This document shows positions 17,969 to 26,452 of a DNA stretch of 64,000 nt, piece by piece. Every line of letters starts with the position of its first letter. Positions within the stretch are counted from its first letter, which is position 1. Origin of the DNA: Bacillus pseudomycoides (GTDB lineage Bacteria; Bacillota; Bacilli; Bacillales; Bacillaceae_G). Where the stretch lies: NCBI RefSeq assembly GCF_002551005.1, contig NZ_NVOY01000029.1:1-64000 (forward strand), in the 5' to 3' direction. Below the pieces are notes generated by a model. That model searched no databases. It was not told the DNA's origin and saw nothing but the letters and a program-made list of their open reading frames with translations. Both the position numbers and the translations under genes were made by a program.

Positions 17969-19162
17969 ATGAAGAAACTAACGAGTCCGATTATGCATGA
18001 TTTGGCGAAGCAGTTAAAACAAGGGAACCATTCTGCTCTTACTTTATTTTTAGAGAGCATTAAAAAACAAGAAACACCTATTGTAGAGACTTGTCCAATT
18101 AATGACGAGTACGATCTTATTACATATATTTGGTTAGGTGATGAACTGACTGAAAATGCATATGTATTTGGAAGTTTTCCTGGTTGGGATATAGCAGCGA
18201 ATGAAATGGATAAGCTTTCACATACAAACATATGGTTTAAAACGTTTCGAACAAAAGAAAAGTTTGCTTCGACGTATTATTTTTCTATTAATGATACCTT
18301 TAAACAAAATTGGGTAAAACGAAGTGAAAATTATAAGCGTGATCCATTGAATTTTAAAATGTTTGGGCATGAAGCAGAACTAATGTCTGTTTTAGAGTTA
18401 GGCCTATCGTCGCAAATTGACAAAACAAAGCAACCAACTCATATTCCAAAAGGAAAAGTGGAAACACACCAGTTTCATAGTTCTACATTAAAGAATGAAC
18501 GACAGCTTTGGATATATACTCCGCACAATTACTCACCTGAACAATCTTCTTATGACCTTCTTATCATGTTTGATGGCAGTTCTATGCTGCGAACGTTATC
18601 GGCAGCTGCAACACTAGATCATTTTATACATACAAAAGAAATTCCACCTTGTATTCTAATTGCTATTGATCATGTAGATCGATTTACAGAACTCACATTT
18701 TCTGAGGAATTGAATATGTTTTTAACAAAAGAACTACTTCCATGGATTCAACAAAGATATCACGTTCATGCAAATCCATATCATACAACAATTGGCGGAT
18801 TCAGTCTTGGTGGTTTAGCAGCTTTTTATGCAGCATTGCGATATCCAGATCTCTTCGGAAACGTTTTATCAATGTCTGGTTCTGTACATTGGAAAAAAGA
18901 AAATTACAAAGGATCACACCCTTGGATTGAAAATCAATTTATAAGAAGCAGCACGTTACCATTACAGATTTATATGAGTGCTGGAGAACTAGAAAATAAA
19001 CCATTATTAGAAGCGAATAGGAGCTTATCACAAGTACTTAAAGAAAAAGAATACCAAAGTACCTACGTTGAATTTCCTGGTGGTCACGATGTATTGTGGT
19101 GGCATAAACAGTTTGCTGATGGATTAGTGTCCTTACAACAATTTAAAATACCTATGAAATAA
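17969..19162 (+). CDS. Fes-like siderophore esterase (alpha/beta hydrolase)
   Basis: This 397-residue protein has the two-part layout of enterochelin esterases. An N-terminal domain (about 50-150) is followed by an esterase-D-type hydrolase from about 165, with the nucleophile in GGFSLGGLAAFYAAL (Ser279) and the catalytic His in FPGGHDVLWWH near residue 373. Such enzymes hydrolyse ferric catecholate siderophores in the cytoplasm to release iron. Bacillibactin is the expected substrate by analogy, but no iron genes or Fur box were seen beside it. GGGAGGTG precedes the ATG. Confidence 0.8.
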   Translation: MKKLTSPIMHDLAKQLKQGNHSALTLFLESIKKQETPIVETCPINDEYDLITYIWLGDELTENAYVFGSFPGWDIAANEMDKLSHTNIWFKTFRTKEKFASTYYFSINDTFKQNWVKRSENYKRDPLNFKMFGHEAELMSVLELGLSSQIDKTKQPTHIPKGKVETHQFHSSTLKNERQLWIYTPHNYSPEQSSYDLLIMFDGSSMLRTLSAAATLDHFIHTKEIPPCILIAIDHVDRFTELTFSEELNMFLTKELLPWIQQRYHVHANPYHTTIGGFSLGGLAAFYAALRYPDLFGNVLSMSGSVHWKKENYKGSHPWIENQFIRSSTLPLQIYMSAGELENKPLLEANRSLSQVLKEKEYQSTYVEFPGGHDVLWWHKQFADGLVSLQQFKIPMK

Positions 19163-19183
19163 TAAAAAGAGAGGAGACATTAT

Positions 19184-19597
19184 ATGAAAGATAGAGAAAA
19201 AGATTTAGATAAAGCATTAAAGAAACAAGAGATTTTAGTAAAAGATGAAAAAGTATGGTCATATACGTATGAGGATCATATTAGCTCGATTATTAAACGA
19301 TCGCAAAAAGAAGGCGTATTTGATGACTTAGTAGGAAAAGGAAAGCCACTGCAAATAGATAAAAGTCTCTCTTATAATCCAGAAAAACAGCTTTATAAGA
19401 CGATGAAGGATAATCATATATTGCCGAGGTGGATTGAGCTTTCGAAAGAAATTGATACGTTAAAGGAGAAGTTGCATACATGTACTGATAAGGAAGAAAT
19501 AGCTAAATTAGTTAAAATGATTAATAAAAAAATTTGCGAATACAATTTAACTTGTCCGCCGTCAGCGCAAAAAATGAAGATAAGTAAACCAAGCTAA
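19184..19597 (+). CDS. DUF1992 (DnaJ-related) protein
   Basis: This 137-residue charged protein has the DUF1992 signature SYTYEDHISSIIKRSQKEGV followed by FDDLVGKGKPLQ, and a helical C-terminus. The family is annotated as DnaJ-homologue subfamily C member 28-like; its function is unknown. AGAGGAG precedes the ATG and it begins 21 bases after the esterase, so it is probably in the same operon, which ends at the hairpin at 19644-19683. Confidence 0.82.
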   Translation: MKDREKDLDKALKKQEILVKDEKVWSYTYEDHISSIIKRSQKEGVFDDLVGKGKPLQIDKSLSYNPEKQLYKTMKDNHILPRWIELSKEIDTLKEKLHTCTDKEEIAKLVKMINKKICEYNLTCPPSAQKMKISKPS

Positions 19598-19643
19598 TTT
19601 GCTAGGGAAATTTGTTATCTTCTAAGAAAATAAAAGCCATTTT

Positions 19644-19683
19644 AAGAAATTCTCCCCAAAATAAAAAGGGAGAATTTCTTTTG
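19644..19683 (+). terminator. Terminator of the esterase/DUF1992 operon
   Basis: AAGAAATTCTCCC and GGGAGAATTTCTT form a perfect 13-bp stem followed by TTGC. Confidence 0.75.
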
Positions 19684-20214
19684 CTTTATAAATGTATTAT
19701 GTTAACTAGAAAACGCAAATTGATTAAAGGAAAAGTAGGATAGAACCGAATTATGAAAAATTGTTATGTACACAAGTTTCTGTATATATTTAGGAAATAA
19801 GATGTTGATGTCGAATATAAAGCAAACAGAAAGTTTACAAATAAAATTTTAAGTGTGATCCAATATAAAATATATATTACTGTAATGATTCCGTATAAAA
19901 TTTCTACGGTGCTGTATGTAACGAATTGCTGTGTGTGAGATTTAGCTTGTATTTAAAATTATGATGTTTTAAGGCAGTATGTAAATATGTTATGGATTGT
20001 TTCAAAAATCTCTGTTTCATCTCAAAATGTATAGTTTACTTAGATTAAGAGACAGGAAACTCCTTTCATTTCACAACTACCTATAATAAATATTATGTTA
20101 ACTGCAAAAATAAAATTAACTAAAATTAAGTTGGTTCTATCTCCCTGCTCTTACGATACAAATATACCGATTTTTTGTACGTTTACTGTTCTAATGTAAT
20201 AAAGTAATTTAGAG

Positions 20215-20254
20215 AAAAAAGATTGGTACGTTAGCAACGCACCAATCTTTTTTT
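20215..20254 (-). terminator. Terminator, probably bidirectional
   Basis: AAAAAAGATTGGTACGTT pairs with AACGCACCAATCTTTTTT with one mismatch. It lies 36 bases after the stop of the minus-strand HTH gene. Confidence 0.7.
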
Positions 20255-20289
20255 GGTTTTAGTTAGCAATTATTGAACTTTGTTGGGTA

Positions 20290-20520
20290 TCACAGCAGCT
20301 GTTCAAATTTCTTTTTGAATTCCAAATCCTTTTTTAGCCAGTTATGAAATGTTGCTTTTTTGATTCCGATACTTTCACAGCAGTTATCAATAGAATTGCA
20401 TTGCTGGTATTTAATAAGAAAGTCTTTTTTTCTTTTAGTAACAGCAATTTTGGTTCTTTTTAGTTTTCTATCTTGTAATTGTTCTACATTTAGCGTTTCT
20501 TGTTGAAATTCGTCGTACAT
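20290..20520 (-). CDS. Small helix-turn-helix protein (phage-like)
   Basis: This 76-residue basic protein has the helix-turn-helix segment NCCESIGIKKATFHNWLKKD, as in phBC6A51-type and terminase-small-subunit or transposase HTH domains. It should bind DNA. The ribosome site before the ATG is weak, and no other phage gene is adjacent, so this may be a leftover of a prophage or mobile element. Confidence 0.5.
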   Translation of the reverse strand: MYDEFQQETLNVEQLQDRKLKRTKIAVTKRKKDFLIKYQQCNSIDNCCESIGIKKATFHNWLKKDLEFKKKFEQLL

Positions 20521-20912
20521 TTATACAGAGATGGTATCATTACAATTTTGATCTCCTACACTTTAATTTGTATATACTGTTTTCTATTGGACGGTATTAT
20601 AAACCCCTTCTTTCTCACATTATATAAATAATCCCTAGTTCGCACCTTCAAACTTTTGGTTTACCAAAAAAAACGTCATCCTCAACTATCGCGCCCGATA
20701 ATTGAAGATAAGAAAAACTGAGTTGTCAATTGGCAACCAGTTCTTAAAATCAAAGCTCTACTATCAAATTTAGTGGTTCTTCAAAATTCTTGTTCTTTAT
20801 GTACTTAGCAAAGAATCAATAAAATAAAAGAAAGGAATAATAAGCGGAAAATTATATATATTAACGCCTCTAACATGGGCATACTACACTTATTCTAACT
20901 AGGAGGTGCTCC
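20521..20912. other. Intergenic region with three small inverted repeats
   Basis: Within 20654-20736 lie TTTTGGT-TT-ACCAAAA, CAACTATCG-CGCC-CGATAATTG and an imperfect TTGTCAATTGGCAA. The block looks like a dispersed intergenic repeat of the B. cereus group, but I could not compare copies. No gene was seen. Confidence 0.35.
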
Positions 20913-21077
20913 ATGAAAAATCAATCGAACGATTCTCATCGCACTGGAGATGAAAGATTCAACACAGCTGGACCTACTACTGACGAAGCAACTACAAGTT
21001 ATGTTCGTGTGAAAGATACTTCTCAATCTAAAGGGAAATCTGGCGATGGATTATTTACTAAAAAAGATATCCTATAG
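20913..21077 (+). CDS. Small hydrophilic protein, unknown
   Basis: This 54-residue Thr/Ser/Asp-rich protein starts MKNQSNDSHRTGDERFNTAG, with no hydrophobic segment. AGGAGGTGC is well placed before the ATG and a terminator follows at 21121-21150, so it is a real single-gene unit. The composition suggests a disordered or spore-associated protein; I do not recognise a family. Confidence 0.7.
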   Translation: MKNQSNDSHRTGDERFNTAGPTTDEATTSYVRVKDTSQSKGKSGDGLFTKKDIL

Positions 21078-21120
21078 TTAAAAATGAACTTTTTAGTACA
21101 TGTTCTAGAAAGATTTATTC

Positions 21121-21150
21121 AAAAAGCATGGCAAATTCCCATGCTTTTTT
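21121..21150. terminator. Bidirectional terminator
   Basis: AAAAAGCATGG and CCATGCTTTTTT with a 7-base loop, between convergent genes. Confidence 0.78.
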
Positions 21151-21158
21151 GGTGTGTA

Positions 21159-21500
21159 TTATGAACTAGTTTTAGTTAATAAAGCACCGATAGCGCCGCT
21201 AAATCCAGGATCTTTAAAGAAAATAGGATTTTTATTATTCTGTAGTGTATAGTCGCTTATGATATTTTTTAGCGGTTCATTATTTGATAAAGTAGATCCT
21301 ATATAAACAATATTATCTATACTTTGCGCCCCTGCAATTTGAAGACTCAAAGTTGTAATAACCTCTCCAACAAGCCCTTGAACAGTTGCGATTAAATCTG
21401 ATATATTATTAACTCCCTTACTATATGAAGTTAATGTATTGAAAAATCCCTTTGGAGGATTTAAAGGAATATTAGTAGGATTATTGCAAACGACTTTCAT
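21159..21500 (-). pseudogene. coaW: C-terminal fragment of type II pantothenate kinase
   Basis: The 113 residues contain [35 protein letters not shown] and [12 protein letters not shown], which correspond to the last 40 percent of CoaW-type pantothenate kinases (about 270 residues, ATP + pantothenate to 4'-phosphopantothenate). The ATP-binding N-terminus is absent. GAGGTA lies close to the first ATG, but a fragment lacking the nucleotide site should be inactive. Nothing in the 300 bases upstream restores the missing part. Confidence 0.7.
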
Positions 21501-21806
21501 TACCTCTATACCCTTTTATTTAGGTTACATATATCCCTATATCAACATTTGATAAATTCTATAAGATACTTTCCTATAATGTTAGATTTTCATACGGGTC
21601 TTCATTATCATTTTACTTTATTTCAAGAATTTTTCCATTTTTAATTATTATTCATACCATACTTTCTATTTTCAGTTATTAGGTTTACTTTGAAATGAAA
21701 GATTTTATTATCTATTTTGGGTATGGAGATGAGGTAAACATATGAAAAAACAAAGAATGCACATATAGATACATCTAGTATGTGCATTCTTTGTTTGGCT
21801 TTAATA
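21501..21806. other. Intergenic region
   Basis: Only the nadE terminator was recognised. The part next to the coaW fragment shows no sign of its missing N-terminus. Confidence 0.4.
21745..21793 (-). terminator. Terminator of the pncB-nadD-nadE operon
   Basis: The perfect 15-bp stem CAAAGAATGCACATA / TATGTGCATTCTTTG is followed on the minus strand by TTTTTT. Confidence 0.85.
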
Positions 21807-22628
21807 TTATTTCCACCAATCATCAAACATAGTTGTAGGAAGTTGGCGTTTATGTTCTGTAGCTAAATATCGTTTTTCGATTGCTTCTGCTACTTCTTTA
21901 GATACTTGCTTACCTTCTAAGTAATCATCTAGTTCTTCATAAGAAATTCCTAATTCAGTTTCATCTGCTTGTTGTGGTTTATTATCTAATAAATCTGCAG
22001 TTGGAACTTTTAAATACAATCTTTCTGAAGCGCCTAATGCTTTCAAGAGTTCTCTTCCTTGTCTTTTTGTTAATCCAGACAACGGGAGAATATCAGCGCC
22101 ACCATCACCGTATTTTGTAAAGAAACCTGTCACAGCTTCTGCTGCGTGGTCTGTACCAATTACAAGAAGGCCATTTTGCCCACCTACTGCGTATTGTGAA
22201 ATCATTCGAAGCCTAGCTTTCACATTTCCTTTATTGAAATCTGTAAGTTGCTCTTTTGCATCTTTTTCATATTGCTCTGAAAAAGCGTCAACTGTCGTTT
22301 TAATATCAAATGCAAGTTCTTCATCCGCTTGAATGAATAGTAATGCTGCTTGTGCATCATCTTCATCTTTTTGAACGCCGTATGGTAAGCGAATTGCTAC
22401 GAATTTTACATTATGTCCTTCGGTTCTCAGTTCTTCTATCGCTAACTGAGCAAGTCTTCCAGCTAATGTTGAATCTTGACCGCCGCTAATTCCTAAAACG
22501 AAGCCTTTTGCTCCTGTTTTAAGTACGTACGCCTTTAAAAAATCGACTCTTTTACGAATTTCTTGAATAGGATCAATGACTGCTGATACATTTAAGTCCG
22601 ACATGATTTTTTGTTGTAAAGTTGTCAT
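21807..22628 (-). CDS. nadE: Ammonia-dependent NAD synthetase
   Basis: NadE converts nicotinate adenine dinucleotide to NAD with ATP and ammonia in the cytoplasm. The 273-residue protein has the PP-loop GISGGQDST (residues 46-54) and [20 protein letters not shown] plus [19 protein letters not shown], all typical. No glutaminase domain is present. The start at 22628 follows AAAGGAAAG. The frame is open further upstream into nadD without a better site. It is the third gene of pncB-nadD-nadE, under the NrtR-like palindrome. Confidence 0.95.
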   Translation of the reverse strand: MTTLQQKIMSDLNVSAVIDPIQEIRKRVDFLKAYVLKTGAKGFVLGISGGQDSTLAGRLAQLAIEELRTEGHNVKFVAIRLPYGVQKDEDDAQAALLFIQADEELAFDIKTTVDAFSEQYEKDAKEQLTDFNKGNVKARLRMISQYAVGGQNGLLVIGTDHAAEAVTGFFTKYGDGGADILPLSGLTKRQGRELLKALGASERLYLKVPTADLLDNKPQQADETELGISYEELDDYLEGKQVSKEVAEAIEKRYLATEHKRQLPTTMFDDWWK

Positions 22629-22680
22629 TTTAAAATCTTTCCTTTCAGTTTTTAGCGTTTTATATGAAATGTAATCCCTA

Positions 22681-23382
22681 TTATTGATACAAACCTTTTT
22701 CTTTAATGTAATCGTAGCAGCTATCCGGGAGAAGGTAACGCGGTTCGCCGCCTTTAGAAAATTCTTCACGTATATATGTAGAACTAATTTCCATAGCTAA
22801 TCCTTTATCGATTAATTGAAACCTACCATCGTCATAATTGCGAAGGAGAGCGGATCGACTAATCGTTTGGAGCATATCGATACCATTGCGAGCCATAACG
22901 ATAAAATTATTTTCACTTATCAATTCTTTATCCATCTTCCATTTTCCATCAGCAATATCTACTAAAAGGTCTGCACCCATGATAAAGAACAATTCCGCTT
23001 CTTTTAATATAGTCCTAAAATGCTTCATTGTATAGTATGTATAATGTTTACCTGGTAATACGTTTAATTCATGAGTATCCAGAATGAACTTCGAGTTATC
23101 TTGTATGGCTAGATTAATCATCTTAGCACGGTGTTCACCGGTCGTTTGTATTTTCTTATCAATGCGCATGTTTGTAGAAGGTAAAAAGATAATGTAATCT
23201 AGTTTTTTACGATGTGCCACGGTTGAAGCGGTCCACAAGTGAACATTTGTGATTGGGTCAAATGATGAACCGTATATTCCAATGCGTCGCCCTTTTTTAA
23301 ACAGTTCACTAATATCTTTTTCTGGATTCAATTCTTGAAGATACTCCATACTTTTTGTTGATTCGATTTCATTTATTTTCAT
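22681..23382 (-). CDS. nadD: Nicotinate-nucleotide adenylyltransferase-like protein
   Basis: NadD joins AMP to nicotinate mononucleotide, the step before NadE. The 233-residue protein contains the HxGH-type site [20 protein letters not shown] and the C-terminal ISSTYIREE motif. It is longer at the N-terminus (about 35 residues) than the usual 190-residue NadD. The ATG at 23382 lies 10 bases after GGAG; a TTG two codons earlier is too close. It overlaps the end of pncB by 14 bases, so translation is coupled. It is likely an operon-specific paralogue beside a housekeeping nadD. Confidence 0.9.
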   Translation of the reverse strand: MKINEIESTKSMEYLQELNPEKDISELFKKGRRIGIYGSSFDPITNVHLWTASTVAHRKKLDYIIFLPSTNMRIDKKIQTTGEHRAKMINLAIQDNSKFILDTHELNVLPGKHYTYYTMKHFRTILKEAELFFIMGADLLVDIADGKWKMDKELISENNFIVMARNGIDMLQTISRSALLRNYDDGRFQLIDKGLAMEISSTYIREEFSKGGEPRYLLPDSCYDYIKEKGLYQ

Positions 23383-24847
23383 TTTCAATCATCTCCGCAA
23401 CTTTTTGTTTTACTTCCTCAATATTCTTCATTTTGTTGTCCCAACACTTTTGACTAAGGTCTAAAGGATATTCTTCCGGATTTAACCCGCGTTTATATTC
23501 ATCCCAAAGCAAATCTAAGTTGTCTTTTGTAAATTGCTGAATTTCTTGAAGTGCTGGAGATTGATATACACATTCGCCTTCTATGAAAATATCGTGATGC
23601 AGTTCTTTAGCCTCAAAGTTAGTTACAAACTTACTAATAAAGGTATGCATTGGATGAAACATTTTTAACCGATCTTCTTCAGCTGGATTTTCTGCCTCTA
23701 GCGCGATGTAATCTCCTTCTGATTTTTTGTTTAGCGTATTAATAATACGGTATACTTTCTTAAGACCTGGAGTGGTTACTTTTTCTGGATTGGAACTGAT
23801 TTTAATTGTATCCACCATTTCACCGTTCTGATTTCCGATGAAAACAAGTTTGTAAACGGCCCCTAAAGCGGGAGAATCAAATGCCGTGATTAATTTTGTT
23901 CCAATTCCCCAAATATCAATTTTCGCTCCTTGTGATTTTAAATGAGTGATCGTTTTTTCGTCTAGATCATTAGAGGCAATGATTTTTGTTTCTGTAAATC
24001 CTGCTGCATCTAACATTTTTCTCGCTTCTTTAGATAGATAAGCTAAATCTCCGCTATCTAATCGAATTCCTTTAAAATTAATTTGATCGCCAAGTTCTTT
24101 GGCTACTTTAATAGCGTTTGGAACCCCTGATTTTAATGTATCGTAAGTATCTACTAAAAATACACAATCCTTATGTCTACGAGCGTATTTATGAAAAGCG
24201 GTATATTCATCACGATATGCTTGAACCATTGCATGTGCGTGTGTACCAACTACAGGAATTCCAAACAGTTTTCCAGCACGTACATTAGATGTAGCATCAA
24301 ATCCTCCGATATACGCAGCCCTTGTACCCCAAATCGCTGCATCCATTTCGTGGGAGCGACGAGTTCCGAATTCCATTGCAGTTTGTTCTCCTACTACTTG
24401 TTTCATTCGCGAAGCTTTTGTTGCAATTAAGGTTTGGTAATTTACAATGTTTAGAATAGCCGTTTCAATGAGCTGGGCTTCTACTAAGGGCGCCTCAATT
24501 CGAAGCATTGGTTCATTCCCAAAAACTAATTCACCTTCTTTCATTGAACGGACAGTTCCAGTAAACTTTATACCCTTTAAAAACGCTAAGAAGTCCTCTT
24601 GATACCCTAACCCATCGCGAAGATAGGCAAGATCACTTTCAGTAAAACGGAAATTTTGTAAGTAATTTATGATTCTTTCTAAACCAGCGAAAACAGCGTA
24701 CCCGTTTCCAAATGGAAGTTGTCGAAAGAATACCTCGAATACTGCTTTACGATCATGTATATTGTCTTCCCAGTATGTTTCCGCCATATTAATTTGATAA
24801 AGGTCAGTATGTAATGCTAAGCTATCATCTGTATATTTATTATTCAT
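23369..24847 (-). CDS. pncB: Nicotinate phosphoribosyltransferase
   Basis: PncB makes nicotinate mononucleotide from nicotinate and PRPP, the entry step of niacin salvage. The 492-residue protein shows LHTDLYQINMAETYW near the start, EFGTRRSHEMDAAIWGTRAA in the middle, and GIRLDSGDLAYLSKEARK plus IDIWGIGTKLITAFDSPALG further on, all diagnostic. The ATG at 24847 follows GGAGGGAA. The first gene of the NAD salvage operon, it starts 46 bases after a perfect palindrome that also occurs before the NUDIX repressor gene. Confidence 0.95.
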   Translation of the reverse strand: MNNKYTDDSLALHTDLYQINMAETYWEDNIHDRKAVFEVFFRQLPFGNGYAVFAGLERIINYLQNFRFTESDLAYLRDGLGYQEDFLAFLKGIKFTGTVRSMKEGELVFGNEPMLRIEAPLVEAQLIETAILNIVNYQTLIATKASRMKQVVGEQTAMEFGTRRSHEMDAAIWGTRAAYIGGFDATSNVRAGKLFGIPVVGTHAHAMVQAYRDEYTAFHKYARRHKDCVFLVDTYDTLKSGVPNAIKVAKELGDQINFKGIRLDSGDLAYLSKEARKMLDAAGFTETKIIASNDLDEKTITHLKSQGAKIDIWGIGTKLITAFDSPALGAVYKLVFIGNQNGEMVDTIKISSNPEKVTTPGLKKVYRIINTLNKKSEGDYIALEAENPAEEDRLKMFHPMHTFISKFVTNFEAKELHHDIFIEGECVYQSPALQEIQQFTKDNLDLLWDEYKRGLNPEEYPLDLSQKCWDNKMKNIEEVKQKVAEMIENENK

Positions 24848-24892
24848 TATAATTCCCTCCAATTATTTCATATATTATATGTATGCACCGAT

Positions 24893-24924
24893 AATAGTTA
24901 ACAATTAACGAATTGTTAACTATT
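24893..24924. promoter_or_regulatory. NrtR-type operator before pncB
   Basis: The perfect 14-bp inverted repeat AATAGTTAACAATT / AATTGTTAACTATT has a 4-base spacer. Bases 903-919 of this block (AATTAACGAATTGTTAA) recur, inverted, before the nrtR-like gene. Confidence 0.75.
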
Positions 24925-24937
24925 GATTTTAAAAAAA

Positions 24938-25714
24938 TTAATATCTAGCCGTGTATATTGGTTGTACTATGTCCATCTCTACAAAACGATATAATTGTGC
25001 GGATTTTTTCGATGTTCGCTGAGTCGTTTGTCCCGTAACTTCTTGAATGAACGGCAAAGTTTTTATTTTTCTCGCGAATGCCTGCCCACTCTTAATTGCT
25101 GGGTCTGCAGTAACAGTCAATAATACGGCTTGCAGCTCAGAGTATGTAAAACTCTTAGGTAAAAAGTTTTTTGCTACTGTTGTTTGAAGTAAATCAATTG
25201 TAATGACTTTAATTGCGGCACTTATGATCTGATTATGATCAAAAGCTAAGTCTAATTTTAGTACTTCATCAATTGAAAATAATGCAACTTCTGCAGCATC
25301 ATCATTAGCTTGACGTTTTTCTAAATAATACTTTGGTACAATCGCATAATGAGCGTTAGAAATAATCCAACCACGCGGGTCACGACCGGGTTTATCATAC
25401 ACACCATAATGCTTAATATGTATACCTTCTACACCTGTTTCTTCCTCTAACTCTCGCTTTGCCGCTTCAAACGCTGTTTCATCCTCTTGTACAAAACCGC
25501 CTGGTAACGCCCATTTTCCTGCTTCAATATTAGGTTTCCCTTCTGAATTGGTTAATGCCCGTTTTATCAGCATTAATTTCAGAGCCATAACAGGAGGTTT
25601 GTGTTCTTCTTTTTCCTCAGTAACAATAGTAAATACTGCGATATCTGATGTATATCCATCAGGTGTCTTATATTTTTTCACATCATATTGTGTTAAAGCT
25701 TTTTGATTTGACAT
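24938..25714 (-). CDS. nrtR: NrtR-like NUDIX-domain transcriptional regulator
   Basis: This 258-residue protein has an N-terminal NUDIX domain, GKWALPGGFVQEDETAFEAA then KRELEEETG (about 65-100), and a C-terminal winged-helix-like part (about 175-258, with PKSFTYSELQAVL). This is the layout of NrtR, which senses ADP-ribose and represses NAD biosynthesis genes. AGGAGGGAG lies just before the ATG. A palindrome matching the one at pncB lies 47 bases upstream, so it probably represses itself and the adjoining salvage operon. Some NUDIX enzymes share the box, but context favours a regulator. Confidence 0.85.
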   Translation of the reverse strand: MSNQKALTQYDVKKYKTPDGYTSDIAVFTIVTEEKEEHKPPVMALKLMLIKRALTNSEGKPNIEAGKWALPGGFVQEDETAFEAAKRELEEETGVEGIHIKHYGVYDKPGRDPRGWIISNAHYAIVPKYYLEKRQANDDAAEVALFSIDEVLKLDLAFDHNQIISAAIKVITIDLLQTTVAKNFLPKSFTYSELQAVLLTVTADPAIKSGQAFARKIKTLPFIQEVTGQTTQRTSKKSAQLYRFVEMDIVQPIYTARY

Positions 25715-25760
25715 GTATCTCCCTCCTATTTGGATCCTACTTTACAAATTTCTTTCTTTT

Positions 25761-25787
25761 TAATAATTAACAATTCGTTAATTATTA
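25761..25787. promoter_or_regulatory. NrtR-type operator before nrtR
   Basis: TAATAATTAAC-AATTC-GTTAATTATTA has perfect 11-bp arms. Seventeen of its bases are the exact reverse complement of the core of the pncB site. Confidence 0.75.
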
Positions 25788-25900
25788 ATTAAAATTATGC
25801 ACGAATTATATCTATTTGTCCATAGAAAGTTTTTAAAATTCCCATATATAAAAGATGATTTGAAATTAAAATATTAACATGTAAGGCTGTGAATCAAAAC

Positions 25901-26032
25901 TTACAGCATTTCTTTATCTTCTTTTTCTTCCTCTGTATTCGTATCTGAAAAGATGTTAGTAACAATATCAACTGTAACTTCAACTACGAATTCACATAAG
26001 CCAGCTACCACTTCTTCAATCACTTCATGCAT
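25901..26032 (-). CDS. Small acidic amphipathic protein, unknown
   Basis: This 43-residue protein starts MHEVIEEVVAGLCEFVVEVT. Its N-terminal 30 residues form one long hydrophobic/acidic helix and its tail is rich in Glu and Lys. AGGAGGGGG lies 8 bases before the ATG. It may sit at a membrane surface; no family was recognised. It is monocistronic, following nothing related. Confidence 0.6.
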   Translation of the reverse strand: MHEVIEEVVAGLCEFVVEVTVDIVTNIFSDTNTEEEKEDKEML

Positions 26033-26179
26033 ATTTTCCCCCTCCTCTTTTTGTAAATGTATCTTTAGTATAAAAGTTGGGGATTTTTTGATGCTATTGA
26101 AAAAGATGACAGATACCTTACATTTTTGTAAGACTAATAGAAAGAATGATTTGTCTGACAAATACGTACAATAAATAGA

Positions 26180-26360
26180 TTAAGATTTTCTTTTACTCCA
26201 TTTCACTTCACTGCTAATAGGATCATCATGCGGTGGTTTTGCAAATTTATAACTTTCCCATTGCATCTAGCAATTAAGAAAAAGTGTTCTCTAATCGTTG
26301 GCGTACCAAAATCGCTTTAAGCTCACGCCTATCAACCTTGTATCCTTGTTTTTTAAGCAT
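26180..26360 (-). pseudogene. Small frame-broken reading frame
   Basis: Two 28-codon minus-strand frames lie end to end in different frames: MLKKQGYKVDRRELKAILVR... (26274-26360) and MQWESYKFAKPPHDDPISSE... (26180-26266). Both look like real protein sequence, but neither has a ribosome site. Together they suggest one gene of about 60 codons split by an indel. An 11-bp inverted repeat (ATCTAGCAATT at 26265, complement at 26369) brackets the first part. No family was recognised. Confidence 0.35.
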
Positions 26361-26452
26361 TTACAAACAATTGCTAGATATGTGGAGTAAATATTTTTAT
26401 AATTGATGTACATATTATATAAATATTTTCTTGCTATTGGAGGGATTTCCTA
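26361..26452. other. Upstream region of the aldehyde dehydrogenase gene
   Basis: It completes the 420-base stretch between the 43-residue gene and the dehydrogenase. It is AT-rich, holds the second arm of the 11-bp inverted repeat, and has GGAGGGA just before the next start. Confidence 0.4.

Larger units (their letters stand above)
19598..20289. other. Long intergenic region, nearly 700 bases
   Basis: Terminators bound both sides (19644-19683 and 20215-20254). Between them I find no open frame with a ribosome site. The 13-mer TATTATGTTAACT occurs twice, at 19695-19707 and 20091-20103, in similar AT-rich context. It may be a deleted gene region. Confidence 0.45.
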
